From: Actinomycetales bacterium
Lineage (GTDB): Bacteria; Actinomycetota; Actinomycetes; Actinomycetales; Kineosporiaceae
Length of the DNA: 64,000 nt
Direction: 5' to 3'
Assembly (NCBI GenBank): GCA_012719445.1
Contig: JAAYAH010000015.1
Location: 1 to 64,000, forward strand
The notes beneath the pieces were generated by a model. It made no database searches. It was not told where the DNA came from and saw only the letters and a list, made by a program, of their open reading frames with translations. Of this stretch, positions 27,460 to 36,074 are shown in pieces; position 1 is the first letter of the stretch, and the number at the start of each line of letters is the position of its first letter. The position numbers and the translations under genes were made by a program.

Positions 27460-27526
27460 GTGAGCGCCACGCCGGATGCCGAAACAGCCTGGATCAGGGT
27501 GACAGGTCGATCAGGGAGAACGCCTC

Positions 27527-28552
27527 ATGGTCACGACGCGCAGGGTCGCCGTGGTGCGGGTCGTCATGGTGGTGCTGCTCGCCGTCCTGCCGGCGGCGCT
27601 CGTGTTCCCGTCGCCTCTCCTGCGCTCCGTCGCAAGCGAGGCGACGGGTGACCTGGCGTACCGAGTGCCCCCCACGGTGTCGGTCCTGCCCGAGGACGCG
27701 GACTGGGCCGCGCGTGCCTCGCCGATCCTGCGGGAGACGAGGACGCCCAGGGTCCTTCCGGCCGGGGGGTTCACCGGACGTCGGGTGGTGAGCCCGGCGG
27801 GGGAGCGCGCCCTGTGGGTCTGGGCGACGGGCGACCCGGCGTCCCTGCTGAGGCTCGCCTCCAGGAACGGTGTCACGACGCTCTACGTCTGGGTCTCGCC
27901 GGGATTCTCCAGGAGCCCCGCGACGATGACGCGGCTCACCGAGCTGTGCCGACTCGCCGCGGCGAGACGGCTCGCCGTCGACGCCCTCGGCGGCGATCCC
28001 TCGTGGGCCGTGCATCCCCAGCGGGCCGGTCGGTGGGCCGTGGAGGTGGCGAAGACCCGGCGGTTCCGGCGCCTGCACCTCGACGTCGAACCGCATGCCC
28101 TGGCCTCCTGGTCCGGGCACACCGGTGTGTTGTCGGCAGGGTTGATATCCGCGGTGGTGCACGCCAGGGCATCCGGGATGCCGGTGGACGTGGACATCCC
28201 CTACTGGTACTGGACGGTGCTGACGGCGTCCGGCGAGCCGCTCGACATCGGGATCATGCGTCGCGCGGACGCGATAACCGTCATGGCGTACCAGGACTCG
28301 TGGCGCAAGGTCGTCGCCGTGTCCCGGCCGGAGCTGTCCCGCGCGGCGATGCGGGGGGTCCGGGTGATCGTGGGTGTCAACATCCGGAGACCCAAGGGCG
28401 ATGCACCCCCGAGCAGCTACTGGGGGCGCTCGGCAGGGGAGATCGGCAGGGAGATCAGGATGATCGGTGCCGAACTGTCGCGGTCAACGGTCTTCGGCGG
28501 CATCGCGATCCACGATGCGGAGAGCCTGGCGCGGCTCGGGAGGCTCGGGTGA
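27527..28552 (+). CDS. Secreted TIM-barrel-like putative glycosidase, family member 1
   Basis: The protein has 341 residues. The signal peptide is residues 1-28 (RVVMVVLLAVLPAALVF). The mature part starts near LWVWATGDP, and its pattern of alternating strands (TTLYVWVSP, LAVDALGG, LHLDVEPHAL, VDIPYWYW, ITVMAYQDS, VIVGVNI) fits a TIM barrel. LDVEPH (Asp186, Glu188) and MAY (253-255) sit where GH18 enzymes carry DxE and MxY. I know no named family for it. Two homologues lie at 33989 and 35028. ATG 27527 follows GGGAGA. Next to a synthase gene, it probably trims or releases the nascent polymer. Confidence 0.72.
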   Translation: MVTTRRVAVVRVVMVVLLAVLPAALVFPSPLLRSVASEATGDLAYRVPPTVSVLPEDADWAARASPILRETRTPRVLPAGGFTGRRVVSPAGERALWVWATGDPASLLRLASRNGVTTLYVWVSPGFSRSPATMTRLTELCRLAAARRLAVDALGGDPSWAVHPQRAGRWAVEVAKTRRFRRLHLDVEPHALASWSGHTGVLSAGLISAVVHARASGMPVDVDIPYWYWTVLTASGEPLDIGIMRRADAITVMAYQDSWRKVVAVSRPELSRAAMRGVRVIVGVNIRRPKGDAPPSSYWGRSAGEIGREIRMIGAELSRSTVFGGIAIHDAESLARLGRLG

Positions 28553-28603
28553 CGGCCGGTCTCGTGGGTCCTCGTCAACAGCGGTGAATAGTCTCTTGGA
28601 GGC

Positions 28604-30100
28604 ATGCAGGTGAGGATTCGGAAGGTTCGGCTGCCCAGGCGGGACCGGCTGTGGGCCGGGACGACGGTGACCCGGGTGCTGTGGGGGCTCGACCTCCCCG
28701 CACCGGACGAGGTCCGGGCCCGGATCGCCGACGCCCAGCGGACCCACCCCGGCAGCCGCTTCGGCTGCCGGGTGGACGGGGCGGGGCGCCTGTATCCCGT
28801 GCCTGCCGAGTGCCGGGAGGAGTTCCTCGCGAGCGTCGTGGCGACGTCGCCGGAGGAGTCCCCCGGGGTGGTGACGTCACCAGGAGAGCCGCCCGGGGGA
28901 GCGACGCCGTCGGGGGAGCTGCCCGGGGAGCGGTCGGCAGCCGAGGCCGGGGTGCCGTTCACCGTGACGATGGGACCGTCGTGGGTGGTGCTCGCCTACC
29001 CGCACATGGTGTTCGACGGCCGGACGGCGCTCGAGTTCCTGGCCGGGCTGCTGGGACCCGATCCGGACCGGCTGTCCCGGCTGATCGGTCGCCGCGAGTG
29101 CGTCCTCCCCGTGCTCCAGGCCGGGGTGAACACCTACCTGCGGCATCCCGGTGCCGTGCTCCGGCTGGCGAGGGAGCCCCGCCCCCGACCGGTGACGGCC
29201 CCGGACGGCACCACCGCACCGGGAGCGGGGGCTGCACCGGGAGCGGGGGCTGCACCGGGAGCGGGGGCTGCGACGCGGGAGTACTCCGCACCGGTGCCGG
29301 GAGCACCGCGTGCACCGGCCTGCCTGTACCGGGTGTCGCACCCGGACCTGCTGCCGGAGTTGCGGTCGTGGCGCGATCGCCATGCTCCCGGGGTCTCGGT
29401 GGCGTCGATCCTGTTCTCCCGGTTCGCCACGGCGTTCGGGGAGGCGTTCGGAGCGTCGGGCCACCCGGCACGGGACGGGGTCGTGGTGCTCTTCGACGCC
29501 CGTCGGTACCTCCCGTCGGGGAGGCACGTGACCGGCAACTTTTCCGCCGCCGTCTACGTGCGGCCGCGGGACCTGCGGGACCCCGTCGCGATGGGCGAGG
29601 TGCTGCGGTCGGTCGCGGCGTCGGGGCGACCGCTGGCCGCGATGGCGCTGGCGTGCCTCACCCCGACGGCGCCCTCCGCACCCACCGCCACCGGGCCGAC
29701 GTCCTCCGCCGCGCCTACCCCCACCGGGCCGGGAGTAGCGGTCGACCTGCCGTCGCCGCTGCTGGCCTTCTCGCACGTCGGCCGGGCGGACGCTCTCGCC
29801 GGGCTTCCGTGGTCCGGGGGGCCGGAGGACATGCGCATCGCGGTGTCGGCCACCCCGCCCGGGGCCGAAGGGCTGACCGTCAACCTGCTCGAAGGCGGCG
29901 GCCGTCTGCACGTGTCGGCGTCGTTCCACGACGCGGTGTTCCCGCCGACCGTGGTGGCCGGGGCCATCGCCGCCGTGCTCGGCGAGGAGAGCCCCGCATC
30001 TCAGTCAGCAGGTGGTCGTCCAGTCGGCGGTCGGCGGATCGTCGGGAGTCATGCCCGCCGTGGACCAGGGTCTCCGCACCCCTCGGCCGGCTCGTCGTGA
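28604..30100 (+). CDS. Condensation-domain-like acyltransferase
   Basis: The protein has 498 residues. YPHMVFDGRTALEFL gives HxxxDG (His134, Asp138), the catalytic motif of CoA- or carrier-dependent acyltransferases (condensation, PapA and WS/DGAT-type). TGNFSAAVYV resembles the second-half core. No membrane helix or signal is seen, so it acts in the cytoplasm. Three Pro/Ala/Gly/Ser inserts, one an 18-bp DNA repeat, interrupt the fold. It may acylate a sugar or lipid-linked intermediate. ATG 28604 is 51 bases after the glycosidase gene. The exact acceptor is unknown. Confidence 0.7.
   Translation: MQVRIRKVRLPRRDRLWAGTTVTRVLWGLDLPAPDEVRARIADAQRTHPGSRFGCRVDGAGRLYPVPAECREEFLASVVATSPEESPGVVTSPGEPPGGATPSGELPGERSAAEAGVPFTVTMGPSWVVLAYPHMVFDGRTALEFLAGLLGPDPDRLSRLIGRRECVLPVLQAGVNTYLRHPGAVLRLAREPRPRPVTAPDGTTAPGAGAAPGAGAAPGAGAATREYSAPVPGAPRAPACLYRVSHPDLLPELRSWRDRHAPGVSVASILFSRFATAFGEAFGASGHPARDGVVVLFDARRYLPSGRHVTGNFSAAVYVRPRDLRDPVAMGEVLRSVAASGRPLAAMALACLTPTAPSAPTATGPTSSAAPTPTGPGVAVDLPSPLLAFSHVGRADALAGLPWSGGPEDMRIAVSATPPGAEGLTVNLLEGGGRLHVSASFHDAVFPPTVVAGAIAAVLGEESPASQSAGGRPVGGRRIVGSHARRGPGSPHPSAGSS
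29218..29271 (+). repeat. Three identical 18-bp repeats inside the acyltransferase gene
   Basis: The units 29218-29235, 29236-29253 and 29254-29271 begin accgggagcggggg and encode a Pro-Gly-Ala-Gly-Ala-Ala linker. They are in frame, so copy number can vary without breaking the gene. Confidence 0.88.
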
Positions 30101-30702
30101 CCCGGTTCATCTGCTGACGGGCGGCGACGAGTTCGCTGTCGAGTCCCAGCCCGTCGGCCCGACGGTGACCCACCCATGGGACAACGCCGCGGGTGCACGC
30201 TGTGTCGTTCCTCCGTGTGGTGTGTAGGGGTTCCCTGCAACGGGTGCACCCGAGGAGGTGCTGGGTGGAGAGGCCGGAATTTCTCGGTCCGGAGATGCCG
30301 TTCGGCGACGTATCGTTCTGTCTCTCCCCTCTGCGGCGAGTCGGGAGAGAATGCAGTACGTCAAGGCACGACCCGTGTCAAGTTCTCGCCCGGGCGTGGT
30401 CGTGACCCGGGGGAGGACTGCCTGAACGGACGACCGAGGACCAACCGTTCACCGTATGTTGGAAATTGACTGCGGTCTGGAGTGGTGAAATCGTTGTCTC
30501 GGGAGGGGTGCTCGCCCGGTGCGTAACCGTGTGTGGCCGAGCCCACGGTGGGGACGTATCAGCCACGAGAATCAGCTCAGAGCATCGGATGGGCAGGTAA
30601 CTGCTCGAGGACTGCCGCTGGCCCATGGCGAGGATGTCGATGCTGCGCGGTCGGCTCGAGGCTGATGTATTGACTCGGCAATCAACCCCGGGGGGGACAG
30701 AT
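30101..30702. other. Intergenic region where base composition changes
   Basis: This 602-base gap leads from very GC-rich sequence to the less GC-rich 30.7-36.1 kb stretch. TTGACT at 30466-30471 is a possible -35, but the matching -10 (AATCGT, 17-base spacing) is poor. I found no gene in it; short frames at 30176-30469 have no family features. Confidence 0.4.
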
Positions 30703-32076
30703 ATGTCTGTGCGTTCAGTCGAGGACATTGCGCCGGACCTCAGCCTGTCGCAAGCCAGGATGACGGAGGCCGGTCCGCTGACGGCGGTCGGCCCAGAAAC
30801 GTCGTTGACGGTGAAGTCCGCCGTAGACCTCGTGGTGATCGGGTTGGGCTACGTCGGCCTGCCGTTGGCATCGGGGGCAGTCGACGCGGGGATGTCCGTG
30901 ATGGGACTGGATGTCAGCGAAAGGGTTGTCCGCGGTCTCAACTCGGGCCGTTCCCACGTCGACGACCTATCGCACGATCGAATCGTCGAGATGCTGGGGG
31001 GAGGATTTCGCGCCACGACGGAGAGTCAGGTCATCCGCAGTGCGAACGCGATCGTCATCTGCGTGCCGACGCCGCTCGGTGACGACGGTGGTCCGAATCT
31101 CACCGCTGTTCGTGAAGCCGCCTGGATGGTGGCAAAGAATCTGGCCCCCGGCGCGCTGGTCGTCCTCGAGTCGACGACGTACCCGGGGACGACGGATGAG
31201 GTCGTGAGACCGATTCTCGAGACCTCTGGGATGTCCGCGGGACGCGATTTCAGCCTGGCGTTCTCGCCCGAGCGGATCGATCCCGGTAACTCGCGGTTCG
31301 GGTTGGCGAACACCCCGAAGGTCGTGGGCGGGTATACCCAGGGGTGTGCGGCGAGGGCGGCCGAGTTCTATCAGCGTCTCGTCGAAAGGGTCGTCCTCGC
31401 GAAGGGCACGCGTGAGGCCGAGATGGCAAAACTCCTCGAAAACACCTATCGGCACGTGAACATCGCGCTCGTCAACGAGATGTCGCGCTTCTGTCAGGAT
31501 CTCGGTATTGACATCTGGAATGTGATCGACTGTGCCTCGAGTAAGCCGTTCGGATTCCAGCCGTTCTACCCTGGTCCTGGGGTCGGTGGGCACTGCATTC
31601 CGGTCGACCCCAATTATCTGAGTTACAGCGTCCGGACCCGTCTGGGTTACCCCTTCCGGTTCGTCGAGTTGGCACAGGAGATCAACTCGGGAGTTCCGCG
31701 ATACGTCATGCGGCGGATCCAGGACCTCCTGAACAGCAGGAAGAAGTCGCTGAGCACGTCATCGGTGCTGCTGTTGGGAGTCACCTACAAAGAGAACATC
31801 GCGGATCAGAGGGAGTCTCCGGCGAAACCGTTGGCCCGCCTGCTCGCCGGATCCGGGGCCGCGGTCAGCTATCACGATCCCTATGTCCCCGTATGGAACT
31901 ACGGTGCCGGGGCGATCAATTGTGTTCCCGATCTCGATGCTGCTCTCCAGGCGTGTGATCTGGCGGTTCTGCTCCAGGCACATGAACAGTACGTGTCTTC
32001 CGACGGTGTGCGTGGGGCTGCACTGGTCTTCGACACCAGGCGAGTGACGAACGGTCGCAACGTCAGTCATCTGTGA
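30703..32076 (+). CDS. UDP-N-acetylhexosamine 6-dehydrogenase, second copy
   Basis: The protein has 457 residues. The NAD-binding motif VVIGLGYVGLPL follows a 45-residue N-terminal extension; the catalytic cysteine is Cys298 in GVGGHCIPVDPNYL. It aligns along its length with the protein at 21662 (shared TKVVGG-type and KGTREAEMAKLLENTYRHVN segments), yet its codons use many more A/T third positions. ATG 30703 lies just after a GGGGGGGACAG site; an in-frame ATG at 30625 lacks one. It heads a module with the synthase at 32235 and would supply a UDP-uronate amino sugar. Confidence 0.9.
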   Translation: MSVRSVEDIAPDLSLSQARMTEAGPLTAVGPETSLTVKSAVDLVVIGLGYVGLPLASGAVDAGMSVMGLDVSERVVRGLNSGRSHVDDLSHDRIVEMLGGGFRATTESQVIRSANAIVICVPTPLGDDGGPNLTAVREAAWMVAKNLAPGALVVLESTTYPGTTDEVVRPILETSGMSAGRDFSLAFSPERIDPGNSRFGLANTPKVVGGYTQGCAARAAEFYQRLVERVVLAKGTREAEMAKLLENTYRHVNIALVNEMSRFCQDLGIDIWNVIDCASSKPFGFQPFYPGPGVGGHCIPVDPNYLSYSVRTRLGYPFRFVELAQEINSGVPRYVMRRIQDLLNSRKKSLSTSSVLLLGVTYKENIADQRESPAKPLARLLAGSGAAVSYHDPYVPVWNYGAGAINCVPDLDAALQACDLAVLLQAHEQYVSSDGVRGAALVFDTRRVTNGRNVSHL

Positions 32077-32234
32077 ACGACGAGAGACGTGACGATCCGG
32101 TCCGATGTGTCGTATCGGCTCCGTGAGACGACGGAGAGCATCACGACGTTCTCGAGAAGACTTCACCGAGGGACCGAGACTCTCCGAGCGTGAGATCAGT
32201 CAACCCTCGGTCGGATTAGCGCGGAGGGCGCACG

Positions 32235-33833
32235 GTGGTTGAACCAGCAGATCAGGCGGGTAACAGGCTGTTGGCGGCGGACGAGGTGAGTGTCGACACG
32301 TATCCCGACGACACCATCGACATACGTGGTCACCAGGTCGGGGCGGACGCGACGGCACCGGGTCGGGAACGCGAATATCGTTCCGACCACACGCGCGCGT
32401 CACGACGGAGGGCGCGGAGCCGATGGCGGCCGATCCTGCAGGTGGCTGTTCCGATCGGAACACTGGTCATGCTGGCATCCTTCATGATCGCCCTGGGAAG
32501 CTTCGTGATCGTTCCACCCTGGGCGGACCCACGACACCCCCTGGTGTTCATCGGCGTTCTCGTGCCCGTCGGGTTGGCGTTGATCGATGTCCTGATTCAG
32601 GGAAGAGCCTTTCTGTGCGCCTGTCGGGAGATCGAGGAGGACGGGCCTCGCAGGGAAGACTTCATGGTGCTCATACCGATATTCGGTGACATCAAGTACC
32701 TCAAGAACATCTCCTTTCTGAGTCGCTACTCGAACAGGGTGGTCCTGTGCACGACCACTTGGGTCGGCTCCGCCTTCGACAAGGAACTGGAGAGGGTGGC
32801 GGAGCTTCACGGATTCAACATCGTGCGGACCCACGTCCTTCCGAAGATGATCCAGTCGGGAGCGAACCCGAACCCTTGGCGATTGTTCACCAACGCACTC
32901 GAGGGCGATGTGAGTACGCGGGACAAGGTCATCAGGGACTCCATCGAGATGGTGGGCTCCAACTACTGTGTCTTCTTGGACGGTGACACCGTCACGGATA
33001 TGGACTTGGGCAAGGTCATCGGACTGTTCGCCGACGAAGGACTCGACGTCGCATCGGTTCGTGTCCTCGCCTCTCGTCAGGAGACTCTCGCAGAGAAGCT
33101 CCAGGCGGTGGAGTACGAGTTGGCGATGGATGCCCGGAAGGTGTATCCGTGGCTGACCTCGGGGGCCTGCATCATTGCGCGAATGGACGCCATCAGCACG
33201 ATCATGCGCAGTCACTCGCTGTTCTTCTCCGGCGGGGACATCGAGGTGGGGGTTCTCGCAAAGAAGCTCCATCTGAAGGTGGGGCACATTCCCTGTAATT
33301 TCTACACGGACGTCCCTGAGACCTTGAAGGCGTGGTTCAAGCAGAGGGTCAACTGGTGCGCAGGTGGGTTCCGTCACGCCGTGGTCAACGCGTGGTCCTA
33401 CAAGTGGCGGCATCCGCTTCACTTCCTCTACGCAACCTGTGTGGTGTATGCGATGGCGCCCCTGCGGTGGCACGAGGTCATCACCCGGCCAGAGATCATC
33501 CCGTTCGTCATCGTGCTCTACTGGAGTCTTATATTCATTATTCGCGGCGGTCGGTGGCGTGGGCACTACTTCCTCTTCCCGATCTACGCTCTCGTCCAGG
33601 TGATGGTGCTCGTGCCGTTGGGAATGGTGAGGTACTGTAAGATGGCTGTTCGAGCAAAGAATGTCGGCATCATCAGACTGAGAAATCGGAAGGCTGCCGA
33701 TGAGGGCGGCGAGTCGGGTATCGAGCAGCTGTTCGGCACGGATGCCCAGGTGCCGGTGCTCAACCTCACCGGACAGGAGTCGGACCCGAGGGACAGCGCA
33801 GCCGGCAGAGCCTGGGCGCAATCGGTGCGGTGA
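32235..33833 (+). CDS. Divergent GT2-like membrane polysaccharide synthase, copy 2
   Basis: The protein has 532 residues. A 70-residue polar N-terminus precedes two helices (about 73-120), then a GT-A-like domain and three C-terminal helices. As in copy 1, the first motif is VVLCTTT rather than DDGS, and the QxxRW position is QRVNW (370-374) with Asn for Arg; DGDT and GGDIEVG are kept. It also has a 20-residue insert after HVLPKMIQ absent from copy 1. The GTG start has GGAGGG 6 bases upstream. Role inferred: synthase for the module with the dehydrogenase upstream and the glycosidase-like gene downstream. Confidence 0.8.
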   Translation: MVEPADQAGNRLLAADEVSVDTYPDDTIDIRGHQVGADATAPGREREYRSDHTRASRRRARSRWRPILQVAVPIGTLVMLASFMIALGSFVIVPPWADPRHPLVFIGVLVPVGLALIDVLIQGRAFLCACREIEEDGPRREDFMVLIPIFGDIKYLKNISFLSRYSNRVVLCTTTWVGSAFDKELERVAELHGFNIVRTHVLPKMIQSGANPNPWRLFTNALEGDVSTRDKVIRDSIEMVGSNYCVFLDGDTVTDMDLGKVIGLFADEGLDVASVRVLASRQETLAEKLQAVEYELAMDARKVYPWLTSGACIIARMDAISTIMRSHSLFFSGGDIEVGVLAKKLHLKVGHIPCNFYTDVPETLKAWFKQRVNWCAGGFRHAVVNAWSYKWRHPLHFLYATCVVYAMAPLRWHEVITRPEIIPFVIVLYWSLIFIIRGGRWRGHYFLFPIYALVQVMVLVPLGMVRYCKMAVRAKNVGIIRLRNRKAADEGGESGIEQLFGTDAQVPVLNLTGQESDPRDSAAGRAWAQSVR

Positions 33834-33988
33834 GAGGCCTCGCGGTGCGGGCCGGCCGGGCACGGGAGAGACCGCCGCACAGCAGCGCGTGGGCGGTGGG
33901 AGGGGAGGGACCATCCCGGTGGAGTCCCGACACGGGGCGCAGGCGCTCTGCTGCCCACCCGAGTCCTTCGTCGTAGGGGACCGGTGAC

Positions 33989-35071
33989 ATGTTCCCCGGG
34001 GTACGAGCCAAGAACAACCTGCTGTTGGTTGGCGCTCTTGCTGCGGCGAGCCTGACTCTGACGGCAGACCAGGGGGACCCGTCGGAGGCGGACGTGCCTG
34101 ACATCGCACTGCCCCAGGGAATGCATGCGAGTGTCTACGAGTGGCGAGACCTGGCCGAGCTGGACGCGCAGCAGTCGGTGATCCGGCTCCGGGAGATGAA
34201 ACGTCGAGGATATGACGAGATCTTCATCGACGTCAGCAGGTACATGGATCTCATCGAGATGCCAGAGCCTCGACGTCGGACAGAGCTGACGCACTACCGG
34301 GACCAGCTGTCACGTTATATCGGCAGAGTGCGGGCCGTGGGTTTCTCGGTGCAGTTGCTTGCGGGGTTTCCGTCTCTGGCTCATCCTGACGTCTCCTATC
34401 TCGCACCCTCGATTCTGTCTCTCGCCGGCGAGCTGAACGCCGGTGCGACGGCACCGGGCCCTGTCGTCACCGGCGTCCAGTTCGACGTGGAGCCGTATCA
34501 GCTGCCGGAGTACGGGCGGTCTCCCGAGACAGTGGTGCGCTGGTACCTCGAGTTCGTCCGGACCGTGATCGAGGCACGAGGCGATCGAGCAACGGGGGAC
34601 CACGCCACCCTGGAGGTCGGCTTCGCCGTGCCGGTCTGGTTCGCCTCGTCGAGTCCGCCGTTGAGCTGGGACGGGGACGATCGTCATCCTCTGGGGCATC
34701 TGATGGCGTACCTCGGATCCCACGAGTCCACCTATCTCTCCGTCATGGCGTACCGCAACGAACTCTCCGGGGACGACGGCATCCTGGCGAAGGTGGATGA
34801 GTTCCTCGGTGAGGTGGACCCCGCATCGGGCCGCGTGAAGCTGACCGTGGCCCAGGAGGTGGGCAACGTGGAACCGTCGAAGATCACTCACTACGGCCTC
34901 GGGAATGCTCGACTCAGCAAGAACCTGGTCGGCATCTATGAGGCCTTCGGCGGCAGACGCGACTTCCGTGGAGTCGCCGTGAACGACTTCGACGGTCTGG
35001 AGTCCCTGGACGATCAGCCCGACTGTGTCAAGACATCACCCGGCGGTGACCTGAGTCGGCAGGTGTGCTGA
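33989..35071 (+). CDS. Secreted TIM-barrel-like putative glycosidase, family member 2
   Basis: The protein has 360 residues with a signal-like start (KNNLLLVGALAAASLTL). QFDVEPYQLPEYG places Asp166 and Glu168 as in the homologues, and VMAYRNE begins at residue 252. FIDVSRYMD and LEVGFAVPVW fit other barrel strands. It is the most divergent of the three related proteins, with a longer loop between the DxE and MAY motifs. ATG 33989 follows AGGGGA. Its last 44 bases overlap the end of the opposite-strand homologue, an unusual tail-to-tail arrangement. Confidence 0.72.
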   Translation: MFPGVRAKNNLLLVGALAAASLTLTADQGDPSEADVPDIALPQGMHASVYEWRDLAELDAQQSVIRLREMKRRGYDEIFIDVSRYMDLIEMPEPRRRTELTHYRDQLSRYIGRVRAVGFSVQLLAGFPSLAHPDVSYLAPSILSLAGELNAGATAPGPVVTGVQFDVEPYQLPEYGRSPETVVRWYLEFVRTVIEARGDRATGDHATLEVGFAVPVWFASSSPPLSWDGDDRHPLGHLMAYLGSHESTYLSVMAYRNELSGDDGILAKVDEFLGEVDPASGRVKLTVAQEVGNVEPSKITHYGLGNARLSKNLVGIYEAFGGRRDFRGVAVNDFDGLESLDDQPDCVKTSPGGDLSRQVC

Positions 35072-36074
35072 CCGCTCGGGGCCTCGTACTCAGGGTCTGG
35101 AGCCGTGCGAGGTACTCGGCGTCGTGGAGGGCGACGCCTCCGAATCCCGGCATGGTAGTGCCGGTGCTGGTGATCCTCGCCAGATCGGTGAAGACGGAGA
35201 CAGCGGTGGCCCCCCAGAGGGTGCTGGTCGGTTCCGTGGCGGAGGCCGGCCGGATGTTCACTCCGATCACTGCCCGTTTTCCGAGGGCGGCCGCGTGCCG
35301 CAGCTCCACGGCGGACACGGCGACAATTCTGCTCCAGGTGTTCTGATAGGCCATGATCGTCACCGAGTCCGCACGACGCATGACGGCGATGTCAAGGGTG
35401 TCCTTGGACAGGGTCGGTGTCTTCCAGTACCAGTGAGGTATGTCGACGTCGACAGGGAGACCGACCGACCTGACTCGCTGGACAGCCTGGACGAGACCGC
35501 TCGACAGGCGTTTCTGTCGCGTCGTCCAGTCGCCGAGCGTATAGGGCTCGATATCGAGGTGAATGCGTTCGAAGAAGCCCAGATCCCTGACCTCTTTTGC
35601 CCATGACTCGGCTCGCGAGGGATATGCGGCCCATGAGGGGCTGCCGCCAAGGGCATCCAGGTGGATTCCTTTGCTCCGGGCCCTCCGGGAGAGCTCTGCG
35701 AAGCGTGACATGAGTACGCGGTCGTTCCGCGAGCCCAGGGGGACCGACACGAGAAGGCGGTTGAATCCATGCCGGGAGGCGAGGGTGACGAGGGGTTCTG
35801 GTGTCCATCCACGCCAGACCCACAGCGACCGGACGGCGGTGGCCGGTACGGCAGGAGAAGTCGATGTCAGGCGCAGGTCACGATGTGACACGAGAGACGC
35901 CGGCGGCTGTTCCTGTGAGAATTGACCACCGTTCCCCGCTGATGACGGATAGGTGCTCGTCTGGGACGGGGAGCTGGCACTCAGAGACATGAGGGTGAGC
36001 GTGATGAGAGCGACGCCGGCGCCCACGCCGGGCAAAGAGCTTCTTCTGTGGTGTGTTCTCGCCGGGCATCGCAT
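35028..36074 (-). CDS. Secreted TIM-barrel-like putative glycosidase, family member 3
   Basis: The protein has 348 residues. ATG 36074 has a perfect GGAGGT 6 bases upstream. A signal peptide (about residues 15-35) and Ser/Thr/Gln-rich linker precede the barrel. SLWVWRGWTPEPLVTLASRHG aligns with member 1; HLDIEPYTL holds Asp174/Glu176 and IMAYQNTW begins with Met241, giving the same 67-residue spacing as member 1. VDVDIPHWYWK is nearly identical to member 1. It is encoded opposite to the rest of the module and overlaps member 2 at the 3-prime end. Confidence 0.75.
   Translation of the reverse strand: MRCPARTHHRRSSLPGVGAGVALITLTLMSLSASSPSQTSTYPSSAGNGGQFSQEQPPASLVSHRDLRLTSTSPAVPATAVRSLWVWRGWTPEPLVTLASRHGFNRLLVSVPLGSRNDRVLMSRFAELSRRARSKGIHLDALGGSPSWAAYPSRAESWAKEVRDLGFFERIHLDIEPYTLGDWTTRQKRLSSGLVQAVQRVRSVGLPVDVDIPHWYWKTPTLSKDTLDIAVMRRADSVTIMAYQNTWSRIVAVSAVELRHAAALGKRAVIGVNIRPASATEPTSTLWGATAVSVFTDLARITSTGTTMPGFGGVALHDAEYLARLQTLSTRPRAVSTPADSGHRRVMS

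Noticed and set aside
27406-27651. Short frame starting in the 18-bp repeat (VSTALL repeats)
   Set aside because: The hydrophobic start looks signal-like, but the rest is a shadow of the glycosidase-like gene, which has its own ribosome site at 27510 and signal peptide.
30176-30469. Possible small genes between the acyltransferase and second dehydrogenase
   Set aside because: No ribosome site, motif or helix pattern; composition is like non-coding flanks.
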